Assembly: GCA_018335195.1 (NCBI GenBank)
Contig: JAGXKN010000010.1
Location: 1-64,000 of the forward strand
Source of the DNA: Desulfobacterales bacterium
GTDB taxonomy: Bacteria; Desulfobacterota; Desulfobacteria; Desulfobacterales; Desulfosalsimonadaceae
Direction of reading: 5' to 3'
Length of the DNA: 64,000 nt
A program made the position numbers and the translations under genes. Below the pieces are notes generated by a model. It was given only the letters and a program-made list of their open reading frames with translations, did not search any database and was not told the origin of the DNA. Positions 26,641 to 35,452 of the stretch are shown here, one piece after another. Numbering within the stretch: the first letter of the stretch is position 1; each line of letters starts with the position of its first letter.

Positions 26641-26826
26641 TGCCCGCGGCACGTTTGCAAGTCAGCTCTTTTTTGCACGTAAGGCGAATGCCTTGTTTTG
26701 ATATAAGGCCGGCAGTCGGAAATAAAGAAAAGCCGTGGCGGATTCGGATCCGCGGCCTGGTTTGGGCAAAAGGCGCTTTTCCGGCTGCAAAAAGATGATT
26801 TGCCCGAAAACATGAGGAGACGCTTG

Positions 26827-27777
26827 ATGGATGATGAAAAGAAAAAAGCGGAGTTTTACGAACGGTTGGCAAAAAGTGGTGTCAGCCGGCGGGACTTTAT
26901 GAAGTACTGTACCTTTTTGACAGCGACCATGGGGCTTTCCGCCGCGCATGTCACCCGGGTCGCAGATGTGTTTGCCGCGCCCAAGCAGCGTCCCCCGGTC
27001 ATCTGGCTGCATTTTGCCGAATGCACCGGGTGCACCGAAGGGGTGATGCGGCATACCCATCCGTACCTTGACGAACTTGTACTCGACATTCTCAGCATCG
27101 AATACCATGAGACCATTATGGCGGCGGCCGGTCACCAGGCGGAGGAAAATCTGAAAAACGCGGTGGAAAAGTACAAGGGAAAATTCATCTGTGTTTGCGA
27201 AGGCGCCATCAGCACCAAGGACAACGGGGTTTACGGAAAAATCGGCGGTAGGACCTTCCTGGAAGTGGGAAAAGCGGTGACCTCAAAAGCTGCGGGCGTG
27301 ATTGCCATCGGAAACTGCGCCAGCTTTGGCGGCGTCCAGGCGGCTGCCCCCAATCCCGGGGGATATAAGGGGGTGGGCGAAGCCCTGGGCATCAAAACCA
27401 TCAATGTTCCGGGATGCCCGTCCAATTCGGTCAATTTCGTGGGGGCGGTGATCAACTATCTGCTGCTGGGCAAAATGCCGGCCCTGGATAACTCCGGCCG
27501 CCCGCTGTTTGCCTACGGCAAAACTGTTCACGACCAGTGCCCGCGGCGGGCCCATTTTGAAATGGGGGAAATGGCAACAGAATTCGGCTCCGAGGAAATC
27601 GAAAAGGGTTGGTGCCTGTATGCGTTGGGTTGCCGGGGTCCCATGACGTATAACAACTGCCCGGTGGCCAAATACAACGATGGCACCAGCTGGCCGGTCC
27701 AATCCGGGCATCCCTGCATCGGATGCAGCGAGCCGCAGTTCTGGGACGCCATGTCTCCGTTTTATATGCCCAAGTAG
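26827..27777 (+). CDS. Periplasmic [NiFe] hydrogenase small subunit
   Basis: A 316-residue small subunit with a Tat signal (SGVSRRDFMKYCTF, cleavage probably after VFAAP, residue about 48). Ligands for the proximal cluster are in FAECTGCTEGV, CVCEGAI-type, GNCASFGG and PGCPSNS positions; distal ligands are VHDQCP (His and Cys), WCLYALGC; medial ligands CPVAKYN and HPCIGC, with a Pro where [NiFeSe] enzymes have a fourth Cys, so a [3Fe-4S] medial cluster is likely. There is no C-terminal membrane anchor, so the enzyme is probably soluble in the periplasm and passes electrons to c-type cytochromes. ATG at 26827 has GAGGAGA 6 bases upstream. Confidence 0.95.
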   Translation: MDDEKKKAEFYERLAKSGVSRRDFMKYCTFLTATMGLSAAHVTRVADVFAAPKQRPPVIWLHFAECTGCTEGVMRHTHPYLDELVLDILSIEYHETIMAAAGHQAEENLKNAVEKYKGKFICVCEGAISTKDNGVYGKIGGRTFLEVGKAVTSKAAGVIAIGNCASFGGVQAAAPNPGGYKGVGEALGIKTINVPGCPSNSVNFVGAVINYLLLGKMPALDNSGRPLFAYGKTVHDQCPRRAHFEMGEMATEFGSEEIEKGWCLYALGCRGPMTYNNCPVAKYNDGTSWPVQSGHPCIGCSEPQFWDAMSPFYMPK

Positions 27778-27830
27778 GCCTTGAAATAACTTGAAAATCC
27801 CCCTTATCCAAAAAGAAAAGAGGAGTTCAT

Positions 27831-29477
27831 ATGAGCCAGCGAATAACCATTGATCCAATGACCCGTTTAGAGGGGCACTTGCGCATCGAAGTCGAGGTTG
27901 CTGACGGCAAGGTGGTCAACGCCTGGAGTTCGGGACAGATGTTCCGCGGCATTGAAATGATTCTGCAGGGCAGAAATCCCGAGGATGCGCATCATTTTGT
28001 CCAGCGTTCCTGCGGGGTGTGCACGTATGTGCATTCCCTGTCCTCGGTGCGGGCGGTAGAAGATGCCCTCGGCCTCGAGGTGCCGGAAAATGCGCGGCTG
28101 ATCCGCAACATGCTTCACGGTGCCCAATACATGCATGATCATATCGTGCATTTTTATCACCTGCACGCCCTGGACTGGGTGGACATTGTGTCCGCGCTCA
28201 AGGCCGATCCCCAAAAAACCGCCAGGATTGCCGAAGATCTCACCGATGCCCAGTGGGGCGGCACGCCCTATTACAAGAGCGTGCAGCAGCGGCTGCAGAC
28301 ATTTGTGGACAGCGGACAGCTCGGCATCTTTGAAAACGCCTACTGGGGGCATCCGGCTTACAAAATGCCGCCCGAATCCAACCTGATTGCCGCATCCCAT
28401 TATATCGAGGCCCTGCGCCTGCAGGCCAAGGCCGCGCGCATGCACGCGGTTTTCGGCGGCAAAAATCCCCATCCCCAGTCCCTGGTGGTCGGCGGGGTGA
28501 CTTCCAGCAAGGATCTGTCAGCTGACCGGATCGCCGAGTTCCTGTATATCTGGAAGGAAACCCAGAAGTTCGTAAAAGATGTCTATATTCCCGACATCGT
28601 GGCAGCGGCCAAGTACTACAAGGACTGGGGCGGCATCGGCGGCACCACCAACTTCCTGTGCTGGGGCGATTTTCCGCAGGGTAACGGCAAGGATGAAAAC
28701 CTGTTCATGCCGCGCGGGCTTGTACAGGAACGCGACATCAAGAATCTCCGGGAAGCCGACCAGGAAAAGGTGGCCGAATACGTTACCCGCGGCTGGTATG
28801 AACAAGACCGTGCCCGGCACCCCTTTGAAGGTGTGACCAAGCCGGATCCGGGCGAATACGAGCCGGATGACGGCCAGTACTCCTGGATCAAGGCCCCGCG
28901 CTATGACAATCTGTCCTGCGAGGTCGGCCCCCTGTCCCGGGTGCTGGTGGCCTATGCCAACGGACATGAAGGAATCAGCAAGAATGTGGATTATGTCTTA
29001 AAAACGCTTGATGTACCGGCCGGTGCCCTGTTTTCCACCCTGGGCCGCACCGCTGCCCGGGCCATTGAAACGCTGGTTATCGGCGAGGCAGTGGAAGGAT
29101 GGGTCAATGAGCTGGTGGCCAATGTGAAAAAAGGCGACAACAAGGTGTATCAGAGCTGGAAAATGCCCACCAAGGAGATGATGGGTTATGGCTTAAACGA
29201 TGTGCCGCGCGGCGCCCTGGGGCACTGGATCAAAATCAAGGATAAAAAGATTGATAACTACCAGTACGTGGTGCCCTCCACGTGGAATTTCGGCCCGCGC
29301 GATGAGGCGGGCAAGCTCGGCCCGGTCGAGGAAGCGCTGATCGGAACCCCGGTGGCTGATGCATCGCGTCCGCTGGAAATTCTTCGCACGGTGCATTCGT
29401 TTGATCCCTGTATTGCCTGCGGTGTGCACGTGATCGATCCGGACTCCAACCAGGTCTACAAAGTCCGGGCCACCTAG
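27831..29477 (+). CDS. Periplasmic [NiFe] hydrogenase large subunit
   Basis: A 548-residue catalytic subunit. The N-terminal nickel motif is RSCGVCTYVHS near residue 62 and the C-terminal one DPCIACGVH near 525. Standard Cys is used at all four ligand positions, so this is not a [NiFeSe] enzyme. Processing after the His of GVH would remove the last 15 residues (VIDPDSNQVYKVRAT). It has no signal peptide and is exported with the Tat-bearing small subunit. Oxidises or forms H2. It starts 53 bases after the small subunit and is followed 1 base later by the maturation protease gene. Confidence 0.97.
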   Translation: MSQRITIDPMTRLEGHLRIEVEVADGKVVNAWSSGQMFRGIEMILQGRNPEDAHHFVQRSCGVCTYVHSLSSVRAVEDALGLEVPENARLIRNMLHGAQYMHDHIVHFYHLHALDWVDIVSALKADPQKTARIAEDLTDAQWGGTPYYKSVQQRLQTFVDSGQLGIFENAYWGHPAYKMPPESNLIAASHYIEALRLQAKAARMHAVFGGKNPHPQSLVVGGVTSSKDLSADRIAEFLYIWKETQKFVKDVYIPDIVAAAKYYKDWGGIGGTTNFLCWGDFPQGNGKDENLFMPRGLVQERDIKNLREADQEKVAEYVTRGWYEQDRARHPFEGVTKPDPGEYEPDDGQYSWIKAPRYDNLSCEVGPLSRVLVAYANGHEGISKNVDYVLKTLDVPAGALFSTLGRTAARAIETLVIGEAVEGWVNELVANVKKGDNKVYQSWKMPTKEMMGYGLNDVPRGALGHWIKIKDKKIDNYQYVVPSTWNFGPRDEAGKLGPVEEALIGTPVADASRPLEILRTVHSFDPCIACGVHVIDPDSNQVYKVRAT

Positions 29478-29478
29478 T

Positions 29479-29994
29479 ATGGAACAGTCGCAGATTACGA
29501 TTCTGGGTGTGGGCAGTATATTAATGACAGACGAGGGCTTCGGCGTCCGCGTGATTCAGGCGCTTGACAGGCGCTTTGATTTCCCGGAAAATGTATCTGT
29601 GGTGGACGGCGGCGTACTTGGGTTGAATCTGCTGAGCGTGATGGCCGAAGCCGATCACCTGATCGTTATCGACGCCATACGCAACCATGGCGCGCCCGGG
29701 GATCTGTTCCGGCTGAGCGGCGATGCCGTGCCGGAACGGATCCGGGCCAAAAACTCCCTGCACCAGGTGGATTTTCTCGAGACGTTCACGCTCTGCCAGG
29801 TTATGGAGAAGGTGCCGGAAACCGTGATACTGGGGGTGCAGCCCATGGATATTGACACGCTCAGCGTGGACTTGACAGACGTGGTCCGCGGGCAGATTGA
29901 CCCGGTCATTGACATGGTGCTGGCAGAACTCGATCGCCTGGGAATTGCTTACGCGAAAAAACCCGCAGCAGACGATTCAGGGGAAATTGATTAA
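29479..29994 (+). CDS. Hydrogenase maturation endopeptidase (HyaD/HynC type)
   Basis: A 171-residue member of the HycI/HyaD peptidase family. Family landmarks: ILGVGSILMTDEGFGVRV with the nickel-sensing Glu in DEG near residue 18, VVDGGVLGLNLL with the Asp near 40, and ILGVQP near 115. It checks nickel insertion and cleaves the C-terminal tail of the large subunit, whose gene ends just one base earlier. Pairing of protease with its own hydrogenase is the normal arrangement. Confidence 0.93.
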   Translation: MEQSQITILGVGSILMTDEGFGVRVIQALDRRFDFPENVSVVDGGVLGLNLLSVMAEADHLIVIDAIRNHGAPGDLFRLSGDAVPERIRAKNSLHQVDFLETFTLCQVMEKVPETVILGVQPMDIDTLSVDLTDVVRGQIDPVIDMVLAELDRLGIAYAKKPAADDSGEID

Positions 29995-29997
29995 ATC

Positions 29998-30372
29998 ATG
30001 CATGAAATGGGGATCGCACTGCAGGTCATTGATATCGCCACTGCTGCCATCCCCCCGGAAATGCGGGGCTGCCGGGTGGAGAGGGTCAATCTGAGAATCG
30101 GAAAGCTCTCGGCGGTAGTGGTTGACAGCCTGAATTTCTGCCTGGAGATTGCCACACGCGACACCCCGCTGGCCGAAGCCGTCTTTTCCATCGAGGAGAT
30201 TCCGGTGGTGGCGCAATGCCGAGAGTGCGGGCATGAGTGGCAGGTTGCCCGTGCTGTTTTTAAGTGTCCGGAATGCGGGTCCGGAAATCTGGAAATGATT
30301 TCCGGACGTGAACTGGACGTGGTGTCCATTGATATCGAAGAGCAGTTCGGAAGCCAGGCGCAAAACCAATAG
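29998..30372 (+). CDS. hypA: Hydrogenase nickel incorporation protein HypA
   Basis: A 124-residue HypA. The N-terminal MHEMGIA supplies the nickel ligands (His2 and neighbours) and the C-terminal half has a zinc ribbon, CRECGHEW and CPECGSGN. It docks on HypB and delivers nickel to the hydrogenase precursor. Starts three bases after the protease stop. Confidence 0.96.
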   Translation: MHEMGIALQVIDIATAAIPPEMRGCRVERVNLRIGKLSAVVVDSLNFCLEIATRDTPLAEAVFSIEEIPVVAQCRECGHEWQVARAVFKCPECGSGNLEMISGRELDVVSIDIEEQFGSQAQNQ

Positions 30373-30393
30373 AACGGATCTGACGGGGGGCTG

Positions 30394-31074
30394 ATGGAAG
30401 TAAAAGTGGTTCGCAATGTGCTGGATGTCAATGCGAAAATGGCCGCGGAGAACCGTCGGTTTTTTGCGGAAAACGGGATTTTTGTCTTAAATGTGATGAG
30501 TTCGCCGGGCTCCGGCAAGACCACGATCCTGGAAAAAACCCTGACCCGCATCATGCCGGAGATTCAAAGTGCTGTAATAGTCGGGGATATCTGCACCACC
30601 AATGATGCGGACCGGCTGAGTATTTCCGGGGCACCGGTGGTGCAGATCAATACGGATGAATTCGGCGGCGACTGTCACTTGGCCGCACACGTAATCGAGA
30701 ACGCAGCCCGCCAGATCGATCTGGCGGGGCTTGATCTGCTCATCGTGGAAAACGTGGGCAACCTGGTATGCCCGGCGGAATTCGACATCGGCGAAGACGC
30801 CCGGGTGGTGGTGCTAAGCGTTGCCGAGGGAGAGGACAAGTCGGTGAAATACCCGTTGATGTTCCGGGAGTGTCAGGCCTGCCTGCTCAACAAAACCGAT
30901 CTGCTGCCTTATCTGGACTATGACCTGGAAAAGGCCCGGCAATACATCGATCAGGTCCACCCCGGCATGTCGGTCTTTGAGACCTCTGCAAAAACCGGGG
31001 AGGGCCTGGATTCCTGGATTTCGTGGATCCGGGAGCGGGTTGCCGAGAAAGCCGGGCTGCAGCAACAGGCCTGA
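30394..31074 (+). CDS. hypB: Hydrogenase nickel GTPase HypB
   Basis: A 226-residue HypB GTPase. Walker A VMSSPGSGKTTILEKTL near residue 35, a nickel/zinc site formed by CTTNDADRL-type and GGDCHLAAH segments near 70-95, and the NKTD specificity motif in LLNKTDLLPY near 165. The N-terminus goes directly into MEVKVVRNVLDVN: there is no His-rich nickel-storage tail and no CxxCGC start. Twenty-one bases after hypA; last gene of the hydrogenase block. Confidence 0.96.
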   Translation: MEVKVVRNVLDVNAKMAAENRRFFAENGIFVLNVMSSPGSGKTTILEKTLTRIMPEIQSAVIVGDICTTNDADRLSISGAPVVQINTDEFGGDCHLAAHVIENAARQIDLAGLDLLIVENVGNLVCPAEFDIGEDARVVVLSVAEGEDKSVKYPLMFRECQACLLNKTDLLPYLDYDLEKARQYIDQVHPGMSVFETSAKTGEGLDSWISWIRERVAEKAGLQQQA

Positions 31075-31083
31075 ACCTGAAAC

Positions 31084-31464
31084 TTAGGTCTTTATCAGGT
31101 TGCATGTGATGTCCGTGGCTTTTTCCATGGACAGCTTGCTCATGTTGAGCACGAGGTGATAGAGATCCGGTTCGTCATAGCTTTCCTTGCCGAATTTACG
31201 GTACAGGTTGCGCCGGCGTTTTCCGTGCACACGGATGGTTTTTTCTGCCCGTTCCTCGGTGAGATTGTAGTGCTCCATCATGAATTTGACCCGGTCCTCG
31301 TGTTCTGCAACCAGCAGGACATGAAAGGCACTTGCATGGTCGCGCAGGATATACTGTCCGCCGCGGCCCACAATAACGCAGTTGCCTTCCTCGGCCAGAT
31401 CACCGATAATTTCATACAGCGTGTTGATATAGATTTGCTCGTCAATGTAGCCTCTTGAATCGTT
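31084..31464 (-). pseudogene. Cytidylate-kinase-like protein, 3' fragment fused to a transposase fragment
   Basis: The last 125 or so residues of a minus-strand frame (from about IDEQIYINTLYEII) match the C-terminal half of the cytidylate-kinase-like AAA family: GNCVIVGRGGQYILRD, HVLLVAEHEDRVKFMMEH and YHLVLNMSKLSMEKA. The usual N-terminal half with its ISREFG-type P-loop is missing; the frame instead runs in phase into transposase sequence from about 31465. The chimera is therefore most likely non-functional. It converges on hypB, 9 bases apart. Confidence 0.75.
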
Positions 31465-32216
31465 GAATAAGAATTTGTGATTGCCGGGCTTGGCAACCAG
31501 AACAAATGGCATCCGATTGGATTTCAATTCGTCAATAAGGGGTTGGTTGGAATACAAACCATCACCGGCGATGATGATATTGAGTTTCGGATGTGTTTTT
31601 CGAATTTTTTGTATCAGGCGCTTACCGGCATTGCGCTCACAATCCTGTTTGGAGCTGCCATCTGTATTCTGAATCGGCTCCGGAGCCAAAGGAATGACTT
31701 GTCGTTGGTCCGGATGAACAATGGAGGCGCCAAGAAACTGATGGGAATAAGTGGTTTGCCCGGTTTTTGGGAGGTTTTCTTCAGGCACCCGGGGCAAGAA
31801 ATGTTCTCGGAAGTAAAGTACTGGGTGCCATCGATTGAGATCAGGTACTGGTTATTGAAAATCTGGAACTTTTCAAGCAGTTTTGCGCGTTGCAACAAGC
31901 TGAAGAAATCGGAAAATATCGGGTCAAACGATGATGAAGGAATCAGGTCGATAACATCGCGCAACTGGGTGGACTTCGGAATCGACCCAACACCAAAGAT
32001 CGTTTGCAGATTGTTTTTATTGCCGTGATCCTGTATGCGTTTTTGAAAAGCAAGCATCGATGGGTCCTGAAAAAACATCATGGCAAAACCGCTGAGGCAG
32101 CAGTCATGAATTTCATGACTGACACTGCCTTCCCGGCGCGTATCTTAAATTTGAAGAACGCGTTCTGAGAAGATTTTTCTCAGGCTGCCGAAGCTGAGAT
32201 GTTTTTTCGGTTGCAC
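31465..32216 (-). pseudogene. Decayed insertion-sequence transposase
   Basis: Minus-strand remnant of a DDE transposase of a family often labelled ISNCY or IS4-like. The N-terminal part can be read from GTG at about 32216 (QPKKHLSFGSLRKIFSE), hits an in-frame TAA before DTRREGSVSHEIHD, continues through SGFAMMFFQDPSMLAFQ, GIDGT-like ISIDGTQYF and CPGCLKK, then needs a frame change near 31755-31775 to reach TTYSHQFLGASIVHPD, EPIQNTDG, DCERNAGKRL and the second Asp region. It ends abruptly at FVLVAKPGNHKFLF. One stop, one frameshift and a missing C-terminus mark it as dead. Terminal inverted repeats were not found. Confidence 0.75.
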
Positions 32217-32418
32217 TATGGTATCCTCTACATGTCGATGTGGCTGAAAGAAAGGCTACTATATGTAGAAACTATGGTCTATATTTTTTATTTATAGTTA
32301 TATTAGCATTTTATATTGTTTTTTTGTGGAGTAGGCTAATTTTCTTTTAGAATAAAAAATAGGCACAAATATGGCAGAAGGTAAAAATCATTCCCCTTGA
32401 TTACGGGGGTCTTAGTGT
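32217..32418. other. AT-rich intergenic scar
   Basis: About 200 bases, strongly AT-rich between about 32260 and 32370, unlike the rest of the window. No frame, no clear terminal repeat. It probably belongs to the insertion-sequence flank or imported DNA. Confidence 0.5.
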
Positions 32419-32955
32419 TCACCGTGAATTGCTGCCGGGCAGCGTCTCGGCGGATTTTCCATTAATGGCGTGAACCGTATACTTGCCGAGTACCGATACA
32501 TGCACGGTCACTGTGCCAGGGGTCAGCGTGATGGAGTTGGCGAATATGAGCAGGGCCATATTGCCCTTGACTCTGCTTTGAAAGGTAATGATCTGCGGAT
32601 CGATGCGTTAGCGCATTCGGGGATGAAAGGAGAGGTGCAGGACGTTGAGGTTCGCCTGAAAAATTTTGTATAACAGCCAGGGAAGGTAAAGAATGAAGCG
32701 GGCAAACATTTTCGGGAGATGTCGGAATTCGTGTACGGGGAATAAAATGTCTGCCGAGATGGTTGACACAATGCAGCTGGCAATGACTCCCAGGGCCAGG
32801 TGGAACAGGTCAAAGCGTCCCGAGAGCACGATCCAGGTGGCAAAACAGACCAGGAAGGTAAGCACCCGGGCCCCGGGCAGGCGGGCCCGATGCTTTGAGG
32901 CCTTTTCGTTTGCACCGGATTTTTTGTCTGAAAAGGCATTCACCGGGGGCGCCAT
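32419..32955 (-). pseudogene. MrpE/MnhE-type Na+/H+ antiporter subunit with an ochre interruption
   Basis: The N-terminal 115 residues match the MnhE family: ATWIVLSGRFDLFHLALG, hydrophobic helices, ILYLPWLLYKIFQANLNV and LHLSFHPRMR. A TAA at 32608-32610 then stops the frame, but the same frame continues with RIDPQIITFQSRVKGNMALL and FANSITLTPGTVTV, which is the conserved end of MrpE, to a true stop at 32419-32421. One base change thus interrupts a gene that is otherwise full length (about 177 codons). TAA is not a recoding codon, so this is most likely a pseudogene. No other mrp subunit is present. Confidence 0.8.
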
Positions 32956-33071
32956 TGCTTTATAAACGATCCTGTTGTCTGTTGCCGGAAAGGGAAACGG
33001 ATAAGATCACTTGTTCCCAATCTATCGGATACTCATGTCCGGGTCAACAGTTTTTGGCTTTTTCGGGGCCC

Positions 33072-34352
33072 CTACAGGCGCTGGATGAGGTAGATATATG
33101 CCGGAAGGCGGCAAAGCGTTTTCAATTCGTTAAATTTCGTGAGCAACCGGTTTTTATCGCCGATGTTTTCCAGGGGAGACAGGTAAGCCGCCCCCTTTGG
33201 GCAGAAGCGGTCCAGCCGGTTGCGGGTCAGTTCGATAATCGAGGACAGATGGGTTTCGGGGAGGCCGGCACCGATGACAAAATTGGCGGTGATTTCAATA
33301 TTCGGATATCGCCGGTTGACCTCCAGCATCCGGGCAAAGGCTTCTTCCACTTTTGCCGGACTCAGGGGTTTGCGCAGCATCGACAGCGTCGAACCGTCGC
33401 CGGATTCCAGTCCCAGGTTGATGTAGGTGTTAAAGGGAAGGCTGTTTAACGCGTCAAAAAGCGCCTCATCCGCGCGCAGTACGGAGTCCGCACTGCCGAA
33501 GAGAAACATCCCGCCCCCCTTCATGATGGACTTTTTGATTTCCAGGATCTCCCAGGCCTTTTCCGCGGCAAACGAGAGCATTTCCCGGCCCGCGTTAAGG
33601 GCATCATGCTGGCCCAGAAAGACCGCGTTGTAGTTGATCAGATCCCGGTCGTAGAAATTTTTCAGTGCCAGGAGCTGATCGGTCACGGACTGCCGGGAGC
33701 GGACCGAAAAACCCCGCCCGGTTTTCACCCGGCAGAATCCGCAATTGTAGAGGCATCCGTCTGCCACTGTCACGGGAATGATATCGTATTCCACGTGCCG
33801 GGCGTCCGGGGGCAATACGCTGACCGTGCCGCCGATGATTTCATGAAGCCGAAGGCCCCGGGCTTCCAGGGTTTCCGGTGTCATTTGCCGGATGCGCCGG
33901 ATAAAATCGGCCTGAGCCCTGTCAAGCCCGGTAAGGTCAAGTGCCTCGATTTGCCGGTAGAGTCGGTGCAATGCGGCAAAGGCGTCCCTGACCTCGGGTC
34001 TTTGGAATGCATCCCCGCCGAAAAGCGTGTTGGTCTGGTAGGGCAGGCAGGGGATATAGTATTCCCCGGTGTAGTTGTACGCCCCGGAATATCCTCCCGC
34101 GGAAAAATACTGCCAGTCGTTTCCGGCGGTTCGCTTCAGCCATTCCGAGGAGGTCAGCCAGTCGCCGTTGCGGCCCTGGACCGTCTTGATCTCCGCGTTG
34201 CGGTTGAACTGGAAAATATAGTCCCGGGTGCGGATCTGCCCGTAGCAGCCGTAACGCAAGGGGTAGCTGATCTTGGTATATTCCGTGGCCCCCTGCTTTT
34301 CGGCGATGATCTCCGGGGCGAGGTCGTTGATATGGGGACGGTTTTTTGTCAT
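33072..34352 (-). CDS. Radical SAM protein of unknown function
   Basis: A 426-residue protein. The radical SAM [4Fe-4S] motif is DGCLYNCGFCRVK near residue 205, placed unusually far into the protein after a roughly 190-residue N-terminal domain (YPLRYGCYGQIRTRDYIFQF, WLTSSEWLKRT). GLESGDGSTLSMLRKPL near 320 and an ANFVIGAGLPETH segment are typical of the radical SAM barrel. No extra Cys cluster is visible at the end. It is followed (34 bases upstream in sequence, i.e. same strand) by an Mth938-domain gene, suggesting a small operon. Substrate unknown. Confidence 0.8.
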   Translation of the reverse strand: MTKNRPHINDLAPEIIAEKQGATEYTKISYPLRYGCYGQIRTRDYIFQFNRNAEIKTVQGRNGDWLTSSEWLKRTAGNDWQYFSAGGYSGAYNYTGEYYIPCLPYQTNTLFGGDAFQRPEVRDAFAALHRLYRQIEALDLTGLDRAQADFIRRIRQMTPETLEARGLRLHEIIGGTVSVLPPDARHVEYDIIPVTVADGCLYNCGFCRVKTGRGFSVRSRQSVTDQLLALKNFYDRDLINYNAVFLGQHDALNAGREMLSFAAEKAWEILEIKKSIMKGGGMFLFGSADSVLRADEALFDALNSLPFNTYINLGLESGDGSTLSMLRKPLSPAKVEEAFARMLEVNRRYPNIEITANFVIGAGLPETHLSSIIELTRNRLDRFCPKGAAYLSPLENIGDKNRLLTKFNELKTLCRLPAYIYLIQRL

Positions 34353-34386
34353 TGGAAACGCTCTTGGATTAGCGGGTCGGCAGATC

Positions 34387-34731
34387 CTAACAGGTCAGGT
34401 GGAATCCGGCCGCCACATGCCGGTTTTCCCCATGCAGTCGGTTGAATTCGGCCACAGCTTCGGCCGTGGGCCTGGCAATCAAGCGGATGCCTTCTTTTTC
34501 GAGATCTTCGGCCAATCCGGTCTCCGGGACCATTTGGCCGGGACTGCCCTTGCCGAGCACGATGATTTCCGGTCCGGTTTCCAGAAGATCGGATAAATCC
34601 TCCCGGCGTACCAGGTGACCGGTTTTTCGCCACCACTCGGGTTTTACCGCGTCGTTGACGATTTTGACATCATTGCGGTATGTCCGGCCGTTAATGCGGA
34701 TGCTGCCGAAGCGGTAGTCCTCGATGCGCAT
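34387..34731 (-). CDS. Mth938-like (DUF498) domain protein
   Basis: A 114-residue protein. It begins MRIEDYRFGSIRINGRTYRNDV, goes through VKPEWWRKTGHLV and ends in a Rossmann-like half with EIIVLGKGSPGQM and RPTAEAVAEFNRL. This is the Mth938/NDUFAF3-like fold (PF04430). Bacterial members are uncharacterised. It ends 34 bases before the radical SAM gene on the same strand, so joint transcription is likely. Confidence 0.85.
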   Translation of the reverse strand: MRIEDYRFGSIRINGRTYRNDVKIVNDAVKPEWWRKTGHLVRREDLSDLLETGPEIIVLGKGSPGQMVPETGLAEDLEKEGIRLIARPTAEAVAEFNRLHGENRHVAAGFHLTC

Positions 34732-34778
34732 ATGTCCGCCTCCATTGTTTGCCAGCGGCAGTGTTTCTTGTTGCCGGC

Positions 34779-35378
34779 TTAAGAGGGCTCGCTGGTGTCA
34801 ATGCCTGCAAATCGGACGGTCAGGTTGACGTTGATGTTCAGTCCGCCCTGGTATGAAACCTCCTCAATCAGTCTGGCAATGAGTGCCTGCAGTGCCTGAT
34901 CCGAAGGGCCGTTTTCTGCTGCATTTCCGGAAATCCGGGTTTGGCGGGCTTCAGATGCTGAAGCGGCGGCCGGCTTCCGGGCGCGTTTGCTGGACTGTTT
35001 GACGGTCCTGTTTTTCATCCGCGAGGATTTGACATACCTTTTTAGCTCCGGATGCTCAGCAATGATATGCTCCAGCGTATAGCGATTCTTGCCGGTTTTC
35101 CGGGTCAGGTCGTAGAGCGCCTCTGCCGGCAGGTTAACTGCATCCGGCACCAGGCTGTAAGTATACCCCTTGTGCGTTTTTTGCTTCTGGATGAAAAATC
35201 CCAGGTCGCATTTCTCGCTGTTGCTCAATTTGGCCAGAATGCTGGCAATATCCTGGATTTTGATGTTTTTGCCGGAGTCCTCGGCAACTTTCCGGGTAAT
35301 TTCCGGGGAGCGCAGTTCCCGGCCGGTGTGCAGAGCGTCAATGATGAATTCGCTGTTGGTTTTTTTTTCCCGTTCCAT
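34779..35378 (-). CDS. Hypothetical protein, winged-helix-like N-terminal half
   Basis: A 199-residue protein I do not recognise. The first 75 residues (FIIDALHTGRELRSPEITRK, IASILAKLSNSEKCDLGFFI) look like a helix-turn-helix/wing arrangement. The middle is highly basic (SSRMKNRTVKQSSKRARKP), and residues 155-199 form an amphipathic helix plus a beta segment (LNINVNLTVRF). It could be a small DNA-binding regulator. ATG at 35378 is chosen because an AAAGGA stands about 8 bases upstream; the frame can be read to 35483. It diverges from the dehydratase operon across a region with operator-like palindromes. Confidence 0.6.
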   Translation of the reverse strand: MEREKKTNSEFIIDALHTGRELRSPEITRKVAEDSGKNIKIQDIASILAKLSNSEKCDLGFFIQKQKTHKGYTYSLVPDAVNLPAEALYDLTRKTGKNRYTLEHIIAEHPELKRYVKSSRMKNRTVKQSSKRARKPAAASASEARQTRISGNAAENGPSDQALQALIARLIEEVSYQGGLNINVNLTVRFAGIDTSEPS

Positions 35379-35452
35379 GGGTGTATCCTTTGTATTTAAA
35401 TGGGTTGCAACGGTGCCTGCCTTGTTCCTTGTTAATAAAAAAAACGAAAAAG

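Noticed and set aside
26640-26826. GGCACGTTTGCA before the hydrogenase genes as a sigma-54 promoter
   Set aside because: The distance between GG and GC is 7 bases instead of the required 10.
27831-29477. Selenocysteine version of the hydrogenase large subunit
   Set aside because: All four nickel-ligand codons are Cys; there is no in-frame TGA at the C-terminal motif.
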